From Kosakonia pseudosacchari (GTDB lineage Bacteria > Pseudomonadota > Gammaproteobacteria > Enterobacterales > Enterobacteriaceae), in NCBI RefSeq assembly GCF_900184035.1, contig NZ_FXWP01000009.1, positions 62,001-126,000 of the forward strand: 64,000 bases of DNA, written 5' to 3'. The position numbers were made by a program, and so were the translations under genes. Shown piece by piece: positions 10,382 through 21,986 of this stretch; position 1 is the stretch's first letter; each line of letters begins with the position of its first letter. Below the pieces are notes generated by a model that had not been told where the DNA came from, did not search any database, and saw only the letters and a list, made by a program, of their open reading frames with translations.

Positions 10382-10972
10382 TCAGTAGTCTATACCTTGT
10401 TGTGCTTTCACTCCCGCCTCAAAAGCGTGTTTCACCGGGCGTAATTCACTGACAGTATCTGCCAGGTCAAGAATATCGCGGTGGCAGCCGCGTCCGGTGA
10501 TTATGACCGTCTGGTTTGCCGGGCGTTTGCGTAACGCCTCCAGTACCGTTTCCAGCGGCAGGTAATCATAAGCCACCATATAGGTCAGTTCATCCAATAG
10601 CACCATATCAAGCGCAGGATCGGCCAGCATTTGTTCGGCATGTTGCCAGACCTCCAGGCATGCGGCAGTGTCGCTTTCGCGGTTTTGTGTATCCCAGGTA
10701 AAACCGGTTGCCATCACCTGGAATTCCACGCCCAGTGGCTCCAGCAGGTTGCGTTCGCCATTCGGCCACGTCCCTTTGATAAACTGAATCGCGCCCACTT
10801 TTTTTCCATGGCCGACGGCGCGTGTTGCAGTACCGAACGCGGCGGTGGTTTTCCCTTTGCCGTTCCCGGTAAAGACAATAATGATCCCGCGTTCATCCTG
10901 CGCGGCGGCGACGCGCGCATCGACACGCTCTTTTACGCGCTGCTGGCGCTGCTGATAGCGTTCTTCGCTCAT
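10382..10972 (-). CDS. btuR: Cob(I)alamin adenosyltransferase
   Basis: This is the CobA/CobO-type ATP:corrinoid adenosyltransferase, which adds the adenosyl ligand to cobalamin or cobinamide during scavenging or synthesis. It has 196 residues, the E. coli BtuR length. A P-loop GNGKGKTTAAFG is at residues 36-47, and VLLDELTYM corresponds to the Walker B region. The ATG overlaps the yciK stop (ATGA), so the two are co-translated. No cobalamin riboswitch was seen at this locus. Confidence 0.96.
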   Translation of the reverse strand: MSEERYQQRQQRVKERVDARVAAAQDERGIIIVFTGNGKGKTTAAFGTATRAVGHGKKVGAIQFIKGTWPNGERNLLEPLGVEFQVMATGFTWDTQNRESDTAACLEVWQHAEQMLADPALDMVLLDELTYMVAYDYLPLETVLEALRKRPANQTVIITGRGCHRDILDLADTVSELRPVKHAFEAGVKAQQGIDY

Positions 10973-11724
10973 TGTGAAATTCCTGGTTTGCGCCCCGGTT
11001 GGGCATCAAAACTCATCCCGGTTTTACGGCGGCTGTCATCGCCCATCAGCCACAGGTAAAGCGGCATAATATCGGCGGGGGTTTTCAATTTATCTGGATC
11101 TTCGGTCGGAAAGGCGCTGGCACGCATTTTGGTGCGCGTACCGCCAGGGTTAATACAGTTGACCCGCACACGGTTTTGATACTCTTCGGCCAGTACCTGC
11201 ATCATCCCTTCGGTGGCAAATTTCGACACAGCGTAAGCGCCCCAGTTGGCACGTCCCTGGCGTCCAACGCTCGAGGAGGTGAAAACCAGAGAGCCGCAGT
11301 CCGATTTAAGTAATAAAGGAAGAAGCGCCTGAGTGAGATAAAAGGTGGCATTAACGTTGACTTGCATCACCTCGTTCCAGACGGAGGGAACCTGCTCGCT
11401 CATTGGCGCGACATCCCCGAGCAAACCGGCATTATGTAATACACCGTCCAGGCGCGGCACGGTCGCCGCAATGGCATCGGCCAGTTGCTGGCACATTTCC
11501 GGGGTGCAATTTGCCATATCGAGGGTAAACCACTGTGCGCGCTGGCCTTCTTGTTCAACCTCGCGCGCAACTTGCTGTAATTTCGCTTCGTTTCGGCCCA
11601 GTAAAATGAGGCTCGCGCCGTGGCGGGCGTAGGTCAGCGCCGCTTCTTTACCGATGCCGTCGCTGGCACCGGTCACCAGAATAATGCGATCGTTTAACAA
11701 ATCGCGTTGTGGCTGATAATACAC
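10969..11724 (-). CDS. yciK: YciK, short-chain dehydrogenase/reductase
   Basis: An SDR-family oxidoreductase of 251 residues. The Rossmann motif is TGASDGIG (residues 19-26), HNAG is near 97, and the catalytic set includes Ser in SSSVG and YAVSK. The substrate is unknown, and the E. coli protein is also uncharacterised. The start is GTG after GGAGAGA. It is the first gene of a yciK-btuR pair, a widespread pairing that has not been explained. Confidence 0.94.
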   Translation of the reverse strand: MYYQPQRDLLNDRIILVTGASDGIGKEAALTYARHGASLILLGRNEAKLQQVAREVEQEGQRAQWFTLDMANCTPEMCQQLADAIAATVPRLDGVLHNAGLLGDVAPMSEQVPSVWNEVMQVNVNATFYLTQALLPLLLKSDCGSLVFTSSSVGRQGRANWGAYAVSKFATEGMMQVLAEEYQNRVRVNCINPGGTRTKMRASAFPTEDPDKLKTPADIMPLYLWLMGDDSRRKTGMSFDAQPGRKPGISQ

Positions 11725-11938
11725 ACTCTCTCCTCAGGCCAGGGCCTGTTATCGCCTTCACATGTTGGCTTTATGCCTTAAACAGAGGGCTATTTCAATC
11801 AGCCTGCGGGAAGGTTACGCGACCTTTACGAAAAAATTCAGCAACATGGCACATTGTACCAATGGCTTACGCGAGACGTGCCAGCATCGCTCATGTACAC
11901 TGGTGCGATTGTCGAGTGGTGTAATCGAGGTGGTATGC

Positions 11939-12985
11939 ATGGAATTACTGTCTGAGTATGGCCTGTTTCTGGCCAAAATCGCGACTGTGGTCGTGGCGAT
12001 AGCTGTTGTAGCCGTGCTGATTGTTAATTTGACACAGCGCAAACGCCAGCGGGGAGAGCTGAAAGTCACCCGTTTGAGTGAGCAATATAAAGAGATGCAA
12101 GAGGAGATGTCAGTCTCCTTGCTGGATGAGCACCAACAGAAACGTTGGCACAAAGCGCAGAAGAAAAAACTGAAGCTGGAAGCGAAAGCGGCAAAAGCGA
12201 AGGCGAAGGACAGTGAACAGCAAGAAAAAGGCACACCGCGTGCCTATGTGCTCGATTTTAAAGGCAGCATGGACGCGGGCGAAGTCAACGCATTACGTGA
12301 AGAGATAACCGCAGTGCTGGCAGTGGCAACACCGCAGGATCAAGTTGTAGTGCGTCTTGAAAGCCCGGGAGGCGTGGTACATGGTTACGGTCTTGCCGCT
12401 TCCCAGTTACAACGTCTGCGTGATAAGCATATTCCATTGACTATCGCTGTCGACAAAGTGGCTGCCAGCGGCGGCTATATGATGGCTTGTGTGGCCGATA
12501 AAATTGTCGCAGCACCGTTCGCAATTATTGGTTCTATCGGCGTGGTAGCGCAGATCCCCAACTTTAACCGCTTCCTCAAAGGCAAAGAGATCGACATTGA
12601 GCTGCACACGGCGGGTCAGTTTAAACGTACTCTGACACTGCTTGGCGAAAACACGGAAGAAGGGCGGCAGAAATTTCGCGAGAGCCTGAACGAAACTCAC
12701 GATCTGTTTAAAGGTTTTGTTCACCAGATGCGGCCTGAACTGGATATTGAAAGCGTGGCGACGGGCGAGCACTGGTACGGCTCCCAGGCGCTTGATAAAG
12801 GGTTGATTGACGCCATTGGCACTAGCGACGATCTGTTACTGGGTCTTATCGAAGATCACGAAGTGATTGGCGTGCGTTATCAGCAACGTAAAAAACTGAT
12901 GGAGCGGTTTACGGGCAGTGCGATGGAAAGCATCGATCACTTGTTGATGCGCTGGTGGCAGCGCGGGCAAAAACCGATGATGTAA
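11939..12985 (+). CDS. sohB: Inner-membrane S49-family peptidase SohB
   Basis: A SppA/SohB-type serine protease; in E. coli it was isolated as a multicopy suppressor of degP. It has 348 residues. One N-terminal membrane span covers residues 8-30, and a Lys/Ala-rich linker covers residues 67-90. The S49 domain has Ser177 in VAASGGYMM and Lys229 in GQFKRTL as the catalytic dyad. The start is the ATG of MELLSEYGLF after GAGGTGG; the longer upstream frame is not used. Confidence 0.95.
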   Translation: MELLSEYGLFLAKIATVVVAIAVVAVLIVNLTQRKRQRGELKVTRLSEQYKEMQEEMSVSLLDEHQQKRWHKAQKKKLKLEAKAAKAKAKDSEQQEKGTPRAYVLDFKGSMDAGEVNALREEITAVLAVATPQDQVVVRLESPGGVVHGYGLAASQLQRLRDKHIPLTIAVDKVAASGGYMMACVADKIVAAPFAIIGSIGVVAQIPNFNRFLKGKEIDIELHTAGQFKRTLTLLGENTEEGRQKFRESLNETHDLFKGFVHQMRPELDIESVATGEHWYGSQALDKGLIDAIGTSDDLLLGLIEDHEVIGVRYQQRKKLMERFTGSAMESIDHLLMRWWQRGQKPMM

Positions 12986-12988
12986 AAA

Positions 12989-13010
12989 ACGCGAGGCTCA
13001 GGCCTCGCGT
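12989..13010. terminator. Bidirectional terminator between sohB and yciN
   Basis: ACGCGAGGC-TCAG-GCCTCGCGT is flanked by A-rich sequence on the left and TTTTC on the right. It can serve both convergent genes. Confidence 0.9.
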
Positions 13011-13015
13011 TTTCT

Positions 13016-13267
13016 TTAGTCGATCAGATGATATTTTTCAGAAAGCTCATGAGCTAAGTATTTGAACATATTGAATACCGCTGTGCTTTTCGCCGTCGGT
13101 AAGCCTTGCTCATCAAGAAAATACTCGCCGCTGAAAACCAGCACGCCGTTACGCTGGCTGACGCCGGTGGCGACGATACCGGATAGCGTGTCTTCATGCT
13201 CACTGATAAGTCGGTTAGCCAGTTCAAGCAGAGACTGGCGATCGATTGGCTGAGATGTCTCTTGCAT
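13016..13267 (-). CDS. yciN: YciN, DUF2498 family protein
   Basis: An 83-residue cytoplasmic protein with no signal peptide or membrane span, equal in length to E. coli YciN and strongly similar to it ([34 protein letters not shown]). Its function is unknown. It sits convergent to sohB and divergent from topA across a 397-base gap. The start is preceded by GGAGTAG. Confidence 0.92.
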   Translation of the reverse strand: MQETSQPIDRQSLLELANRLISEHEDTLSGIVATGVSQRNGVLVFSGEYFLDEQGLPTAKSTAVFNMFKYLAHELSEKYHLID

Positions 13268-13664
13268 TTTTCTACTCCTTCAAAAATTTCGTCAGTTTAC
13301 CGCTGGCCCGGTTCCCGGGCAAATTTTCCCTGTTTTTGCAAGGGTTTTGCCCGGTCGTTGTGCTGGCGCGATCCGCCTTTGCATGCTAATAAAGTTGCGT
13401 AACAAATTTTATCAGGTACAGTGTGACGCTTTCGTCAATCTGGCAACAGATTTGCTTGACATTCGACCAGAATATCGTTGTGCTACTCCGCCCTGGCGCG
13501 AAAAAGCCTGTAAACTCAGTCACCTGAACGCTCCGTTTTACGCGCTTTGTTAAAAAAAGGGTTGATATCCATTGACGCCGCCGCAATATTGAATGCTCGT
13601 CGCCGGTGGGTCTGAAGCGACATGCGACGAATTTCTGGAAGAATTTAATTAGGTAAAGGTGAAT
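13268..13664. other. yciN-topA intergenic region
   Basis: A 397-base gap with no convincing gene. In E. coli topA has several supercoiling- and stress-responsive promoters here. Visible candidates are a TTGACA at 13456-13461 without a good -10 partner, and several A/T-rich stretches. GCCCGGTTCCCGGGC near 13300 is a short palindrome. Confidence 0.5.
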
Positions 13665-16262
13665 ATGGGTAAAGCTCTCGTTATCGTTGAGTCCCCGGCA
13701 AAAGCCAAAACGATCAATAAATATCTGGGTAATGACTATGTGGTTAAATCCAGCGTTGGTCATATCCGTGATTTGCCGACCAGTGGCTCAGCACCCAAAA
13801 AGAGCGCAGACTCAGCCTCCGCCAAAACGGCTAAGAAGCCTAAAAAGGATGAACGCGGCGCTCTTGTCAATCGCATGGGGATCGACCCATGGCACAACTG
13901 GGATGCACATTATGAAGTGCTGCCAGGCAAAGAGAAGGTGGTTTCCGAGCTGAAGTCGCTGGCGGAAAAAGCCGACCACATCTATCTCGCAACCGACCTT
14001 GACCGCGAAGGGGAAGCCATTGCGTGGCATCTGCGGGAAGTGATCGGTGGCGATGAGAAACGCTACAGCCGTGTCGTGTTTAACGAAATTACCAAGAATG
14101 CGATTCGTCAGGCTTTTGAAAAGCCGGGCGAACTGAATATTGACCGTGTGAATGCTCAACAGGCGCGCCGTTTTATGGACCGCGTGGTGGGCTACATGGT
14201 CTCTCCACTGCTGTGGAAGAAAATTGCCCGCGGCCTTTCCGCTGGCCGTGTACAGTCCGTAGCCGTGCGTTTGGTTGTTGAGCGTGAACGCGAAATTAAA
14301 GCGTTTGTGCCGGAAGAGTTCTGGGAAATTGATGCCGCCACAGCAACGCCGAATGGCGATACGCTGCCGCTGCAGGTGACCCATGAAGGTGATAAAGCCT
14401 TTCGTCCGGTTAATCGCGAGCAAACCATGGCGGCGGTCAGCCTGCTGGAAAAAGCGCGTTATACAGTGCTGGAGCGGGAAGATAAACCGACCAGCAGCAA
14501 GCCGGGCGCACCCTTTATTACTTCTACGCTGCAACAGGCCGCCAGTACGCGTCTGGGTTTTGGCGTGAAGAAAACCATGATGATGGCGCAGCGTCTGTAT
14601 GAAGCGGGCTACATCACCTATATGCGTACCGACTCGACAAACCTGAGTCAGGACGCTGTGTCGATGGTGCGCAGCTATATTACTGATAACTTCGGTAAAA
14701 AGTACTTGCCGGAGAATGCCAATCAGTACGCCAGCAAAGAGAATTCTCAGGAAGCGCACGAAGCTATTCGTCCTTCTGATGTCGCGGTGTTAGCTGAATC
14801 GTTAAAAGACATGGAAGCCGACGCGCAGAAGCTTTATCAGCTGATCTGGCGCCAGTTTGTCGCCTGTCAGATGACGCCTGCGCAGTATGATTCCACAACG
14901 CTGACTGTCGGCGCGGGCGATTTCCGTCTTAAAGCTCGTGGTCGTATCCTGCGTTTTGATGGCTGGACAAAAGTCATGCCCGCGCTGCGCAAAGGCGATG
15001 AGGATCGTACGTTGCCTGCGGTGAATAAAGGCGATGTCCTTTCGCTTATCGAGTTAACGCCGGCGCAGCATTTTACTAAGCCGCCTGCGCGTTTTAGCGA
15101 AGCTTCGCTGGTAAAAGAGCTGGAAAAACGTGGTATTGGCCGCCCGTCTACCTATGCGTCGATCATCTCGACCATTCAGGACCGGGGCTATGTACGTGTT
15201 GAAAGCCGCCGTTTCTACGCGGAAAAAATGGGTGAAATTGTTACCGATCGTCTGGAAGAGAATTTCCGCGAACTGATGAACTACGATTTTACCGCACAGA
15301 TGGAAGACAGCCTCGACCGCGTGGCGAACCACGAAGCCGAATGGCGCAAGGTGCTGGATAGCTTCTTTGGCGATTTCTCTCGCCAACTGGAACAAGCTGA
15401 ACAAGATCCTGAAGCGGGCGGTATGCGTCCGAACCAGATGGTGCTGACCAGCATCGACTGCCCGACATGTGGCCGTAAAATGGGTATTCGCACCGCCAGC
15501 ACCGGGGTTTTCCTTGGCTGTTCCGGCTATGCGTTACCGCCGAAAGAGCGCTGCAAAACCACCATTAACCTGGTGCCGGAAAACGAAGTGCTCAATGTGC
15601 TGGAAGGCGAAGACGCGGAAACCAACGCGCTGCGTGCTAAACGTCGTTGCCAGAAATGTGGTACAGCGATGGACAGCTACCTGATCGATCCGAAGCGTAA
15701 ACTGCATGTTTGTGGTAATAACCCGACCTGCGATGGCTACGAGATTGAAGAGGGCGAATTCCGCATCAAAGGCTATGACGGCCCAATCGTTGAGTGTGAA
15801 AAATGCGGTTCTGAAATGCACCTGAAAATGGGGCGTTTTGGTAAGTATATGGCGTGCACCAACGATGAATGTAAAAACACGCGTAAGATCCTGCGTAATG
15901 GTGAAGTGGCACCGCCGAAAGAGGATCCGGTACCGTTGCCGGAACTGCCGTGCGAAAAATCGGATGCCTATTTTGTTCTGCGTGATGGCGCGGCCGGTGT
16001 GTTCCTCGCGGCGAATACGTTCCCGAAATCTCGCGAAACACGTGCACCTCTGGTAGAAGAACTGTACCGCTTCCGCGACCGTTTGCCGGAAAAACTGCGC
16101 TATCTTGCGGACGCGCCGCAGGAAGATCCGCAAGGCAATAAAACCATTGTGCGTTTTAGCCGTAAGACCAAGCAGCAATATGTTGCTTCGGAAAAAGACG
16201 GGAAAGCGACCGGGTGGTCAGCGTTTTATATCGACAATAAATGGACTGAAGCTAAAAAGTAG
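13665..16262 (+). CDS. topA: DNA topoisomerase I
   Basis: A type IA topoisomerase that relaxes negative supercoils and is a main counterweight to gyrase. It has 865 residues, as in E. coli. The N-terminal Toprim domain starts [14 protein letters not shown], with DLDREGE near residue 110 as metal ligands. The active-site tyrosine is in YITYMRTDS (Tyr319 by E. coli numbering). Three C-terminal tetracysteine zinc motifs begin at [17 protein letters not shown] and CEKCGSEM. The start is the ATG of MGKALVI; an in-frame GTG lies two codons upstream. Confidence 0.98.
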   Translation: MGKALVIVESPAKAKTINKYLGNDYVVKSSVGHIRDLPTSGSAPKKSADSASAKTAKKPKKDERGALVNRMGIDPWHNWDAHYEVLPGKEKVVSELKSLAEKADHIYLATDLDREGEAIAWHLREVIGGDEKRYSRVVFNEITKNAIRQAFEKPGELNIDRVNAQQARRFMDRVVGYMVSPLLWKKIARGLSAGRVQSVAVRLVVEREREIKAFVPEEFWEIDAATATPNGDTLPLQVTHEGDKAFRPVNREQTMAAVSLLEKARYTVLEREDKPTSSKPGAPFITSTLQQAASTRLGFGVKKTMMMAQRLYEAGYITYMRTDSTNLSQDAVSMVRSYITDNFGKKYLPENANQYASKENSQEAHEAIRPSDVAVLAESLKDMEADAQKLYQLIWRQFVACQMTPAQYDSTTLTVGAGDFRLKARGRILRFDGWTKVMPALRKGDEDRTLPAVNKGDVLSLIELTPAQHFTKPPARFSEASLVKELEKRGIGRPSTYASIISTIQDRGYVRVESRRFYAEKMGEIVTDRLEENFRELMNYDFTAQMEDSLDRVANHEAEWRKVLDSFFGDFSRQLEQAEQDPEAGGMRPNQMVLTSIDCPTCGRKMGIRTASTGVFLGCSGYALPPKERCKTTINLVPENEVLNVLEGEDAETNALRAKRRCQKCGTAMDSYLIDPKRKLHVCGNNPTCDGYEIEEGEFRIKGYDGPIVECEKCGSEMHLKMGRFGKYMACTNDECKNTRKILRNGEVAPPKEDPVPLPELPCEKSDAYFVLRDGAAGVFLAANTFPKSRETRAPLVEELYRFRDRLPEKLRYLADAPQEDPQGNKTIVRFSRKTKQQYVASEKDGKATGWSAFYIDNKWTEAKK

Positions 16263-16285
16263 TGTTTTCAGCCATATACCTTCAG

Positions 16286-16308
16286 GGGCCGGTTTTCCGG
16301 CCCTTTTT
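16286..16308 (+). terminator. Rho-independent terminator of topA
   Basis: GGGCCGG-TTTT-CCGGCCC followed by TTTTTA, 23 bases after the topA stop. Confidence 0.93.
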
Positions 16309-16406
16309 ATTTGCGCGTTATTATTCTTTGTTCGCTGCTATACACGGAAGCTATAAATGATATAGTTGTTATAGCTAACCGCTTTTTTATTATCAAATCG
16401 TATTAA

Positions 16407-17417
<1,011 letters not shown>

Positions 17418-17767
17418 TGCCGGAGGGTATCTTATCGCCCGAAAAGATACCCATAATGTCTCCTAAAGCCAAATTAGAATTATCTTCATCTTTGATACAA
17501 TCACCTTTCAGGGTGATTGCCTTCACAATTTTAAAGCCGACACTGTCACTATTTAGCGACAAAAATAGAAACTAAATTGCCGCTCTGCAAATTTATTACT
17601 TCAATAATTTATTTCGGGTCAAAAGATTAAATATTTCTTTGGAATTGGTGAGTAAATTCACTGGATTTTCGGCTAAAGTTCTTTTAGGATTTGTCTCATC
17701 TCATGATTAATTACACCGATTGTTGGTACCCAAAATGATAAGTGATGTCGATTGTACGAGGTTAGCA
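17418..17767. other. cysB-ymiA intergenic region
   Basis: A 350-base A/T-rich gap. It contains GGGTATCTT...AAGATACCC (17425-17452), a probable cysB 3' hairpin without a U-tract, and a second hairpin CAATCACC...GGTGATTG (17498-17519). No ORF is convincing. The last part should hold the ymiA-yciX promoter. Confidence 0.55.
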
Positions 17768-17896
17768 ATGCCATCAGGAAGTGAAGAGCCGCAAAGGGAC
17801 CCTGAGCTTAAGCGTAAAGCCTGGCTGGCGGTATTTCTTGGCTCTGCCGTGTTTTGGGCAGTCGTTGCGTTATTGATCTGGAAATTCTGGGGTTAA
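17768..17896 (+). CDS. ymiA: YmiA, small single-span membrane protein
   Basis: A 42-residue ORF found by direct reading. The N-terminus MPSGSEEPQRDPELKRK is charged, and residues 19-41 form one hydrophobic helix ending in KFWG. It matches my memory of E. coli YmiA, but the E. coli start, four codons upstream (MRLAM), is ACG here. The ATG at 17768 with GAGG six bases before it is therefore the start. The function is unknown. It is followed two bases later by yciX. Confidence 0.85.
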   Translation: MPSGSEEPQRDPELKRKAWLAVFLGSAVFWAVVALLIWKFWG

Positions 17897-17897
17897 A

Positions 17898-18068
17898 ATG
17901 GCTATAGCAGGTCGATTCGAACCGGTTAAGCAAGTATGTCAGTTACATGACACGCCAGCTAAAGCGAAAAAGAAACCTGTGACCACTATTCCGGCTTCCT
18001 GGAAGCTGACGCCGCAGCAGCAAGCTTTTATTGACAGCTTCTCTGAAGACGACATCAAAAAACAATAA
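17898..18068 (+). CDS. yciX: YciX, small conserved protein
   Basis: A 56-residue ORF, one base after the ymiA stop and hence probably co-translated. It is basic in the middle (TPAKAKKKPVTT) with a C-terminal PQQQAFIDSFSEDD stretch. It has no signal or membrane segment. By position and length it corresponds to E. coli YciX, between ymiA and acnA. No function is known. Confidence 0.8.
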   Translation: MAIAGRFEPVKQVCQLHDTPAKAKKKPVTTIPASWKLTPQQQAFIDSFSEDDIKKQ

Positions 18069-18206
18069 ATATATCATCAGAATAAACAGGGGAAATTATC
18101 CCGGCTATTCATTGATGCGTTCTTTTGTACTCTTTAATTAATACACAGCATAAATGAATTGAGTAATGACTCAGTTTTAATGAATAGATTTTCTGGTAAT
18201 AAATTT

Positions 18207-18305
18207 ATGAGTAATGATTGCGGAATGAAATATTGGTCATGGTTAGCCGCTTTTTCTGTTTCCCTTCTTTTCTGGGGACAGATTGTCTGGGCTGCCCTTC
18301 GGTAA
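18207..18305 (+). CDS. ymiC: YmiC-like tiny membrane protein
   Basis: A 32-residue ORF. After MSNDCG comes MKYWSWLAAFSVSLLFWGQ, a single hydrophobic helix. It resembles E. coli YmiC (core MKYWSWMGAFSLSMLFWAE, from memory), which also lies just before acnA. The ribosome-binding site is weak, and the internal Met7 (18225), preceded by GCGGA, is an alternative start. A terminator follows directly, so the unit ends here. Confidence 0.72.
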   Translation: MSNDCGMKYWSWLAAFSVSLLFWGQIVWAALR

Positions 18306-18312
18306 TGAATTG

Positions 18313-18338
18313 AAAAACCTCGCATCTGCGAGGTTTTT
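18313..18338 (+). terminator. Rho-independent terminator after ymiC
   Basis: AAAAACCTCGCA-TC-TGCGAGGTTTTTT, eight bases after the ymiC stop. It supports transcription of the ymiA-yciX-ymiC stretch as a unit separate from acnA. Confidence 0.92.
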
Positions 18339-18478
18339 TATTTCCATTCTCCTCAAAGATTTTCCCTTTTGTAGCAATTTTGGTTGTTATCAAAACGTTA
18401 CGATATGTTTGTGTTATCTTTAATAACAGACCCTGAAGAGCATCAGGGTAAGCAATCCCTGTCATTAAGGAGGAGCAC

Positions 18479-21154
18479 ATGTCGTCAACCCTACGCGAAG
18501 CCAGTAAGGACACGTTGCAGGCAGAGAACAAAACTTATCACTACTACAGCTTGCCGCTGGCCGCTAAACAACTTGGGGATATCTCCCGGTTACCCAAGTC
18601 GCTAAAAGTTTTACTCGAAAATCTCCTGCGCTGGCAGGACGAGGAATCCGTCACTGAAGAAGATATCCGCGCCCTGGCCGGTTGGCTCAACAGTGCGCAT
18701 GCCGATCGTGAAATCGCTTATCGCCCGGCAAGGGTCTTGATGCAGGACTTTACCGGTGTTCCCGCCGTCGTTGACTTAGCGGCGATGCGTGAAGCGGTAA
18801 AACGCCTGGGAGGCGATACCGCCAAAGTGAACCCGTTATCCCCGGTCGATCTGGTGATTGACCACTCTGTGACCGTTGACCACTTCGGCGACGATGACGC
18901 CTTCGAAGAGAACGTCCGCCTTGAAATGGAACGTAACCATGAGCGTTATGTTTTCCTGCGCTGGGGCCAGCAGGCGTTTAGCCGTTTCAGTGTGGTGCCG
19001 CCAGGGACAGGAATATGCCATCAGGTGAATCTCGAATACCTCGGTAAAGCAGTCTGGAGCGAATTACAGGATAAAGAGTGGGTTGCCTATCCGGACACAC
19101 TTGTCGGCACCGATTCACACACCACCATGATTAATGGCCTCGGGGTGTTGGCCTGGGGCGTGGGGGGGATTGAAGCCGAAGCCGCGATGCTTGGGCAACC
19201 GGTCTCAATGCTGATCCCTGATGTCGTTGGGTTTAAACTGAGCGGTAAATTGCAGGAAGGGATCACGGCAACCGATCTGGTGTTGACGGTCACCCAGATG
19301 CTGCGCAAACACGGTGTTGTCGGTAAATTTGTTGAGTTTTACGGCGATGGCCTTGATTCGCTGCTGCTTGCCGACCGTGCCACCATTGCCAATATGGCTC
19401 CGGAATATGGCGCAACATGCGGCTTTTTCCCTATCGATGGCGTGACGCTTGATTATATGCGTTTGAGTGGTCGTAGCGAAGAGCAAGTTGCGCTGGTTGA
19501 GGCTTATGCGAAAGCACAAGGTATGTGGCGCAACCCGGGCGATGAGCCCGTTTTTACCAGCACCCTTGAACTGAACATGCATGACGTTGAAGCGAGTCTC
19601 GCCGGGCCAAAACGTCCGCAGGATCGCGTTGCGCTGAGCGATGTGCCGAAAGCCTTTGCCGCCAGTTCAGAGCTTGAACTGAATACGGCGCAAAAAGATC
19701 GTAAACCGGTTGAATATGTTTTGAACGGTCATAAATACGAATTGCCGGACGGGGCGGTAGTCATTTCTGCGATTACCTCCTGTACCAATACCTCGAACCC
19801 GAGTGTGTTAATGGCGGCCGGTTTGCTGGCGAAGAAAGCGGTGACGCTGGGGCTCAAACGCCAGCCATGGGTAAAAGCCTCGCTGGCGCCGGGTTCTAAA
19901 GTGGTTTCGGATTATCTGGCACAGGCGCGATTAACGCCTTATCTGGATGAACTGGGCTTTAATCTTGTCGGTTACGGTTGTACCACCTGTATTGGTAACT
20001 CCGGGCCATTACCAGAGCCTATTGAACAGGCGATCCGTGAAGGCGATCTCACCGTTGGTGCGGTGCTTTCGGGCAACCGCAATTTCGAAGGGCGTATTCA
20101 CCCCCTGGTAAAAACGAACTGGCTCGCTTCACCGCCGTTAGTGGTGGCTTATGCGCTGGCGGGCAATATGAATATCAACCTCGCCACCGACCCGCTCGGT
20201 CATGACCGCAAAGGTGATCCGGTCTATTTAAAAGATATCTGGCCAACAAGCAGTGAGATTGCCCGTGCGGTTGAACAAGTCTCTACCGAGATGTTCCGCA
20301 AAGAGTATGCCGAGGTGTTTGAAGGCACGCCGGAGTGGAAGGCGATTGAAGTTGAGCGCTCCGATACTTATGGCTGGCAGAATGACTCGACTTACATCCG
20401 GTTATCGCCATTCTTTGACGATATGCAGGCGCAGCCAAAACCCGTGGAAGATATTCATGGCGCGCGGATCCTTGCCATGCTGGGGGATTCGGTCACCACC
20501 GACCATATTTCGCCGGCAGGCAGTATCAAAGCGGATAGCCCGGCAGGCCGCTATTTGCAAAGCCATGGCGTCGAACGCCGCGATTTTAACTCCTACGGAT
20601 CACGACGCGGCAACCATGAAGTGATGATGCGCGGGACATTCGCCAATATCCGTATTCGCAACGAAATGGTGCCGGGTGTAGAAGGTGGCATGACGCGTCA
20701 TCTGCCGGGCAGTGAAGTTGTCTCTATTTATGATGCCGCTGTACGCTACCAGCAAGAGGGCACGCCGCTCGCGGTGATTGCCGGCAAAGAGTATGGTTCT
20801 GGCTCCAGCCGTGACTGGGCCGCGAAAGGGCCGCGCTTGCTGGGTGTTCGCGTGGTCATTGCGGAATCCTTTGAGCGTATTCACCGTTCCAACCTGATTG
20901 GCATGGGGATCCTGCCGCTTGAGTTTCCACAAGGTGTGACGCGAAAAACGCTGGCATTGACGGGGGAGGAAAAGCTGGACGTTGTCGATCTGCAAAACAT
21001 CACGCCGGGGGGAACCTTAGCCGTGACGCTAACCCGCGCAGATGGCAAACAGGAGACGCTGGCGTGCCGCTGTCGCATCGATACGGCGACGGAACTGACC
21101 TATTACCGCAACGATGGCATTCTGCATTACGTGATCCGTAACATGCTGAACTAA
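18479..21154 (+). CDS. acnA: Aconitate hydratase A
   Basis: The stationary-phase and oxidative-stress aconitase, which isomerises citrate and isocitrate; the apo-form of this family binds mRNA. It has 891 residues, the E. coli length. The 4Fe-4S ligands are in [11 protein letters not shown] (Cys near 435) and [12 protein letters not shown] (two Cys near 501-504). The swivel domain shows [12 protein letters not shown] and [14 protein letters not shown]. The start has an unusually strong AAGGAGGAG ribosome-binding site. In E. coli it is under SoxRS, RpoS and FNR control; no box was assigned here. Confidence 0.98.
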   Translation: MSSTLREASKDTLQAENKTYHYYSLPLAAKQLGDISRLPKSLKVLLENLLRWQDEESVTEEDIRALAGWLNSAHADREIAYRPARVLMQDFTGVPAVVDLAAMREAVKRLGGDTAKVNPLSPVDLVIDHSVTVDHFGDDDAFEENVRLEMERNHERYVFLRWGQQAFSRFSVVPPGTGICHQVNLEYLGKAVWSELQDKEWVAYPDTLVGTDSHTTMINGLGVLAWGVGGIEAEAAMLGQPVSMLIPDVVGFKLSGKLQEGITATDLVLTVTQMLRKHGVVGKFVEFYGDGLDSLLLADRATIANMAPEYGATCGFFPIDGVTLDYMRLSGRSEEQVALVEAYAKAQGMWRNPGDEPVFTSTLELNMHDVEASLAGPKRPQDRVALSDVPKAFAASSELELNTAQKDRKPVEYVLNGHKYELPDGAVVISAITSCTNTSNPSVLMAAGLLAKKAVTLGLKRQPWVKASLAPGSKVVSDYLAQARLTPYLDELGFNLVGYGCTTCIGNSGPLPEPIEQAIREGDLTVGAVLSGNRNFEGRIHPLVKTNWLASPPLVVAYALAGNMNINLATDPLGHDRKGDPVYLKDIWPTSSEIARAVEQVSTEMFRKEYAEVFEGTPEWKAIEVERSDTYGWQNDSTYIRLSPFFDDMQAQPKPVEDIHGARILAMLGDSVTTDHISPAGSIKADSPAGRYLQSHGVERRDFNSYGSRRGNHEVMMRGTFANIRIRNEMVPGVEGGMTRHLPGSEVVSIYDAAVRYQQEGTPLAVIAGKEYGSGSSRDWAAKGPRLLGVRVVIAESFERIHRSNLIGMGILPLEFPQGVTRKTLALTGEEKLDVVDLQNITPGGTLAVTLTRADGKQETLACRCRIDTATELTYYRNDGILHYVIRNMLN

Positions 21155-21160
21155 AAACAA

Positions 21161-21180
21161 AGGCCTGCATTTGCAGGCCT
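21161..21180. terminator. Bidirectional terminator between acnA and ribA
   Basis: AGGCCTGCA-TT-TGCAGGCCT, with AAACAA before and GTTTCATT after. It lies between convergent genes. Confidence 0.85.
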
Positions 21181-21202
21181 GTTTCATTATCTGATGGGGC
21201 GC

Positions 21203-21790
21203 TTATTTCAGCAGATGCCCCATTTTTTCAGCTTTGGTATCCAGATAGTGCGCGTTTTTTGGGTTACGCCCGACGATCAGTGGGACGCGCTCCACAATGT
21301 TGATTCCCGCCTCGGTAAGGATCTCAACTTTTTTCGGATTATTGGTCAGCAGACGAACTTCGTCGACCGCCAGCAATTTGAACATATCCGCGCAAAGCGT
21401 GAAGTCTCGTTCATCGGCGGCAAAACCCAACTGATGGTTCGCTTCAACGGTATCATAGCCTTGATCCTGCAGCGCATACGCGCGGATTTTATTCAGCAAA
21501 CCAATGTTACGACCTTCCTGACGATGATAAAGCAGTACGCCGCGACCTTCTTCTGCAATGTGATTAAGCGCCGCTTCAAGCTGAAAACCACAATCACAGC
21601 GCAGGCTGAACAGGGCATCGCCGGTCAGACACTCGGAGTGAACACGCGCCAGTACGGGCAGTTGCCCGGAAATATCACCGAAAACAAGGGCGACATGATC
21701 CTGCCCGGTTGCCAGTTCTTCAAAACCCACCATCAGGAAGTCGCCCCATGGGGTTGGCAGTTTGGCTTCTGCCACACGTTTAAGTTGCAT
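21203..21790 (-). CDS. ribA: GTP cyclohydrolase II
   Basis: The first step of riboflavin synthesis: it opens GTP to the diaminopyrimidine, releasing formate and pyrophosphate. It has 195 residues, one short of E. coli. Zinc ligands Cys54, Cys65 and Cys67 are in [17 protein letters not shown], and the GTP-binding RQEGRNIGL and NNPKK motifs are present. It is a monocistronic gene convergent to acnA. Confidence 0.97.
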   Translation of the reverse strand: MQLKRVAEAKLPTPWGDFLMVGFEELATGQDHVALVFGDISGQLPVLARVHSECLTGDALFSLRCDCGFQLEAALNHIAEEGRGVLLYHRQEGRNIGLLNKIRAYALQDQGYDTVEANHQLGFAADERDFTLCADMFKLLAVDEVRLLTNNPKKVEILTEAGINIVERVPLIVGRNPKNAHYLDTKAEKMGHLLK

Positions 21791-21986
21791 GTGAATCTCC
21801 GGATTTTTAGTGGTGCACTACGCACCTTTAGCCTGTTGGCCTTCTGTATAACCTCATTTTGCCACAATGCATTAAGCATCGCCTACTGGTGACCCACGCA
21901 TTGCTGTTTAAACGCACAAATGCGCAGGTTTCAGCGAAAATGTTATTTTTCAGTTATATTGGTTCGCGAAATCAGAAGGAGAAAAG

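Noticed and set aside
13456-13490. topA promoter starting at TTGACA 13456
   Set aside because: No acceptable -10 at 16-18 bases; too weak to call as a promoter.
13812-14759. 315-residue open frame antisense to topA
   Set aside because: A shadow of topA; no start signals and no family resemblance.
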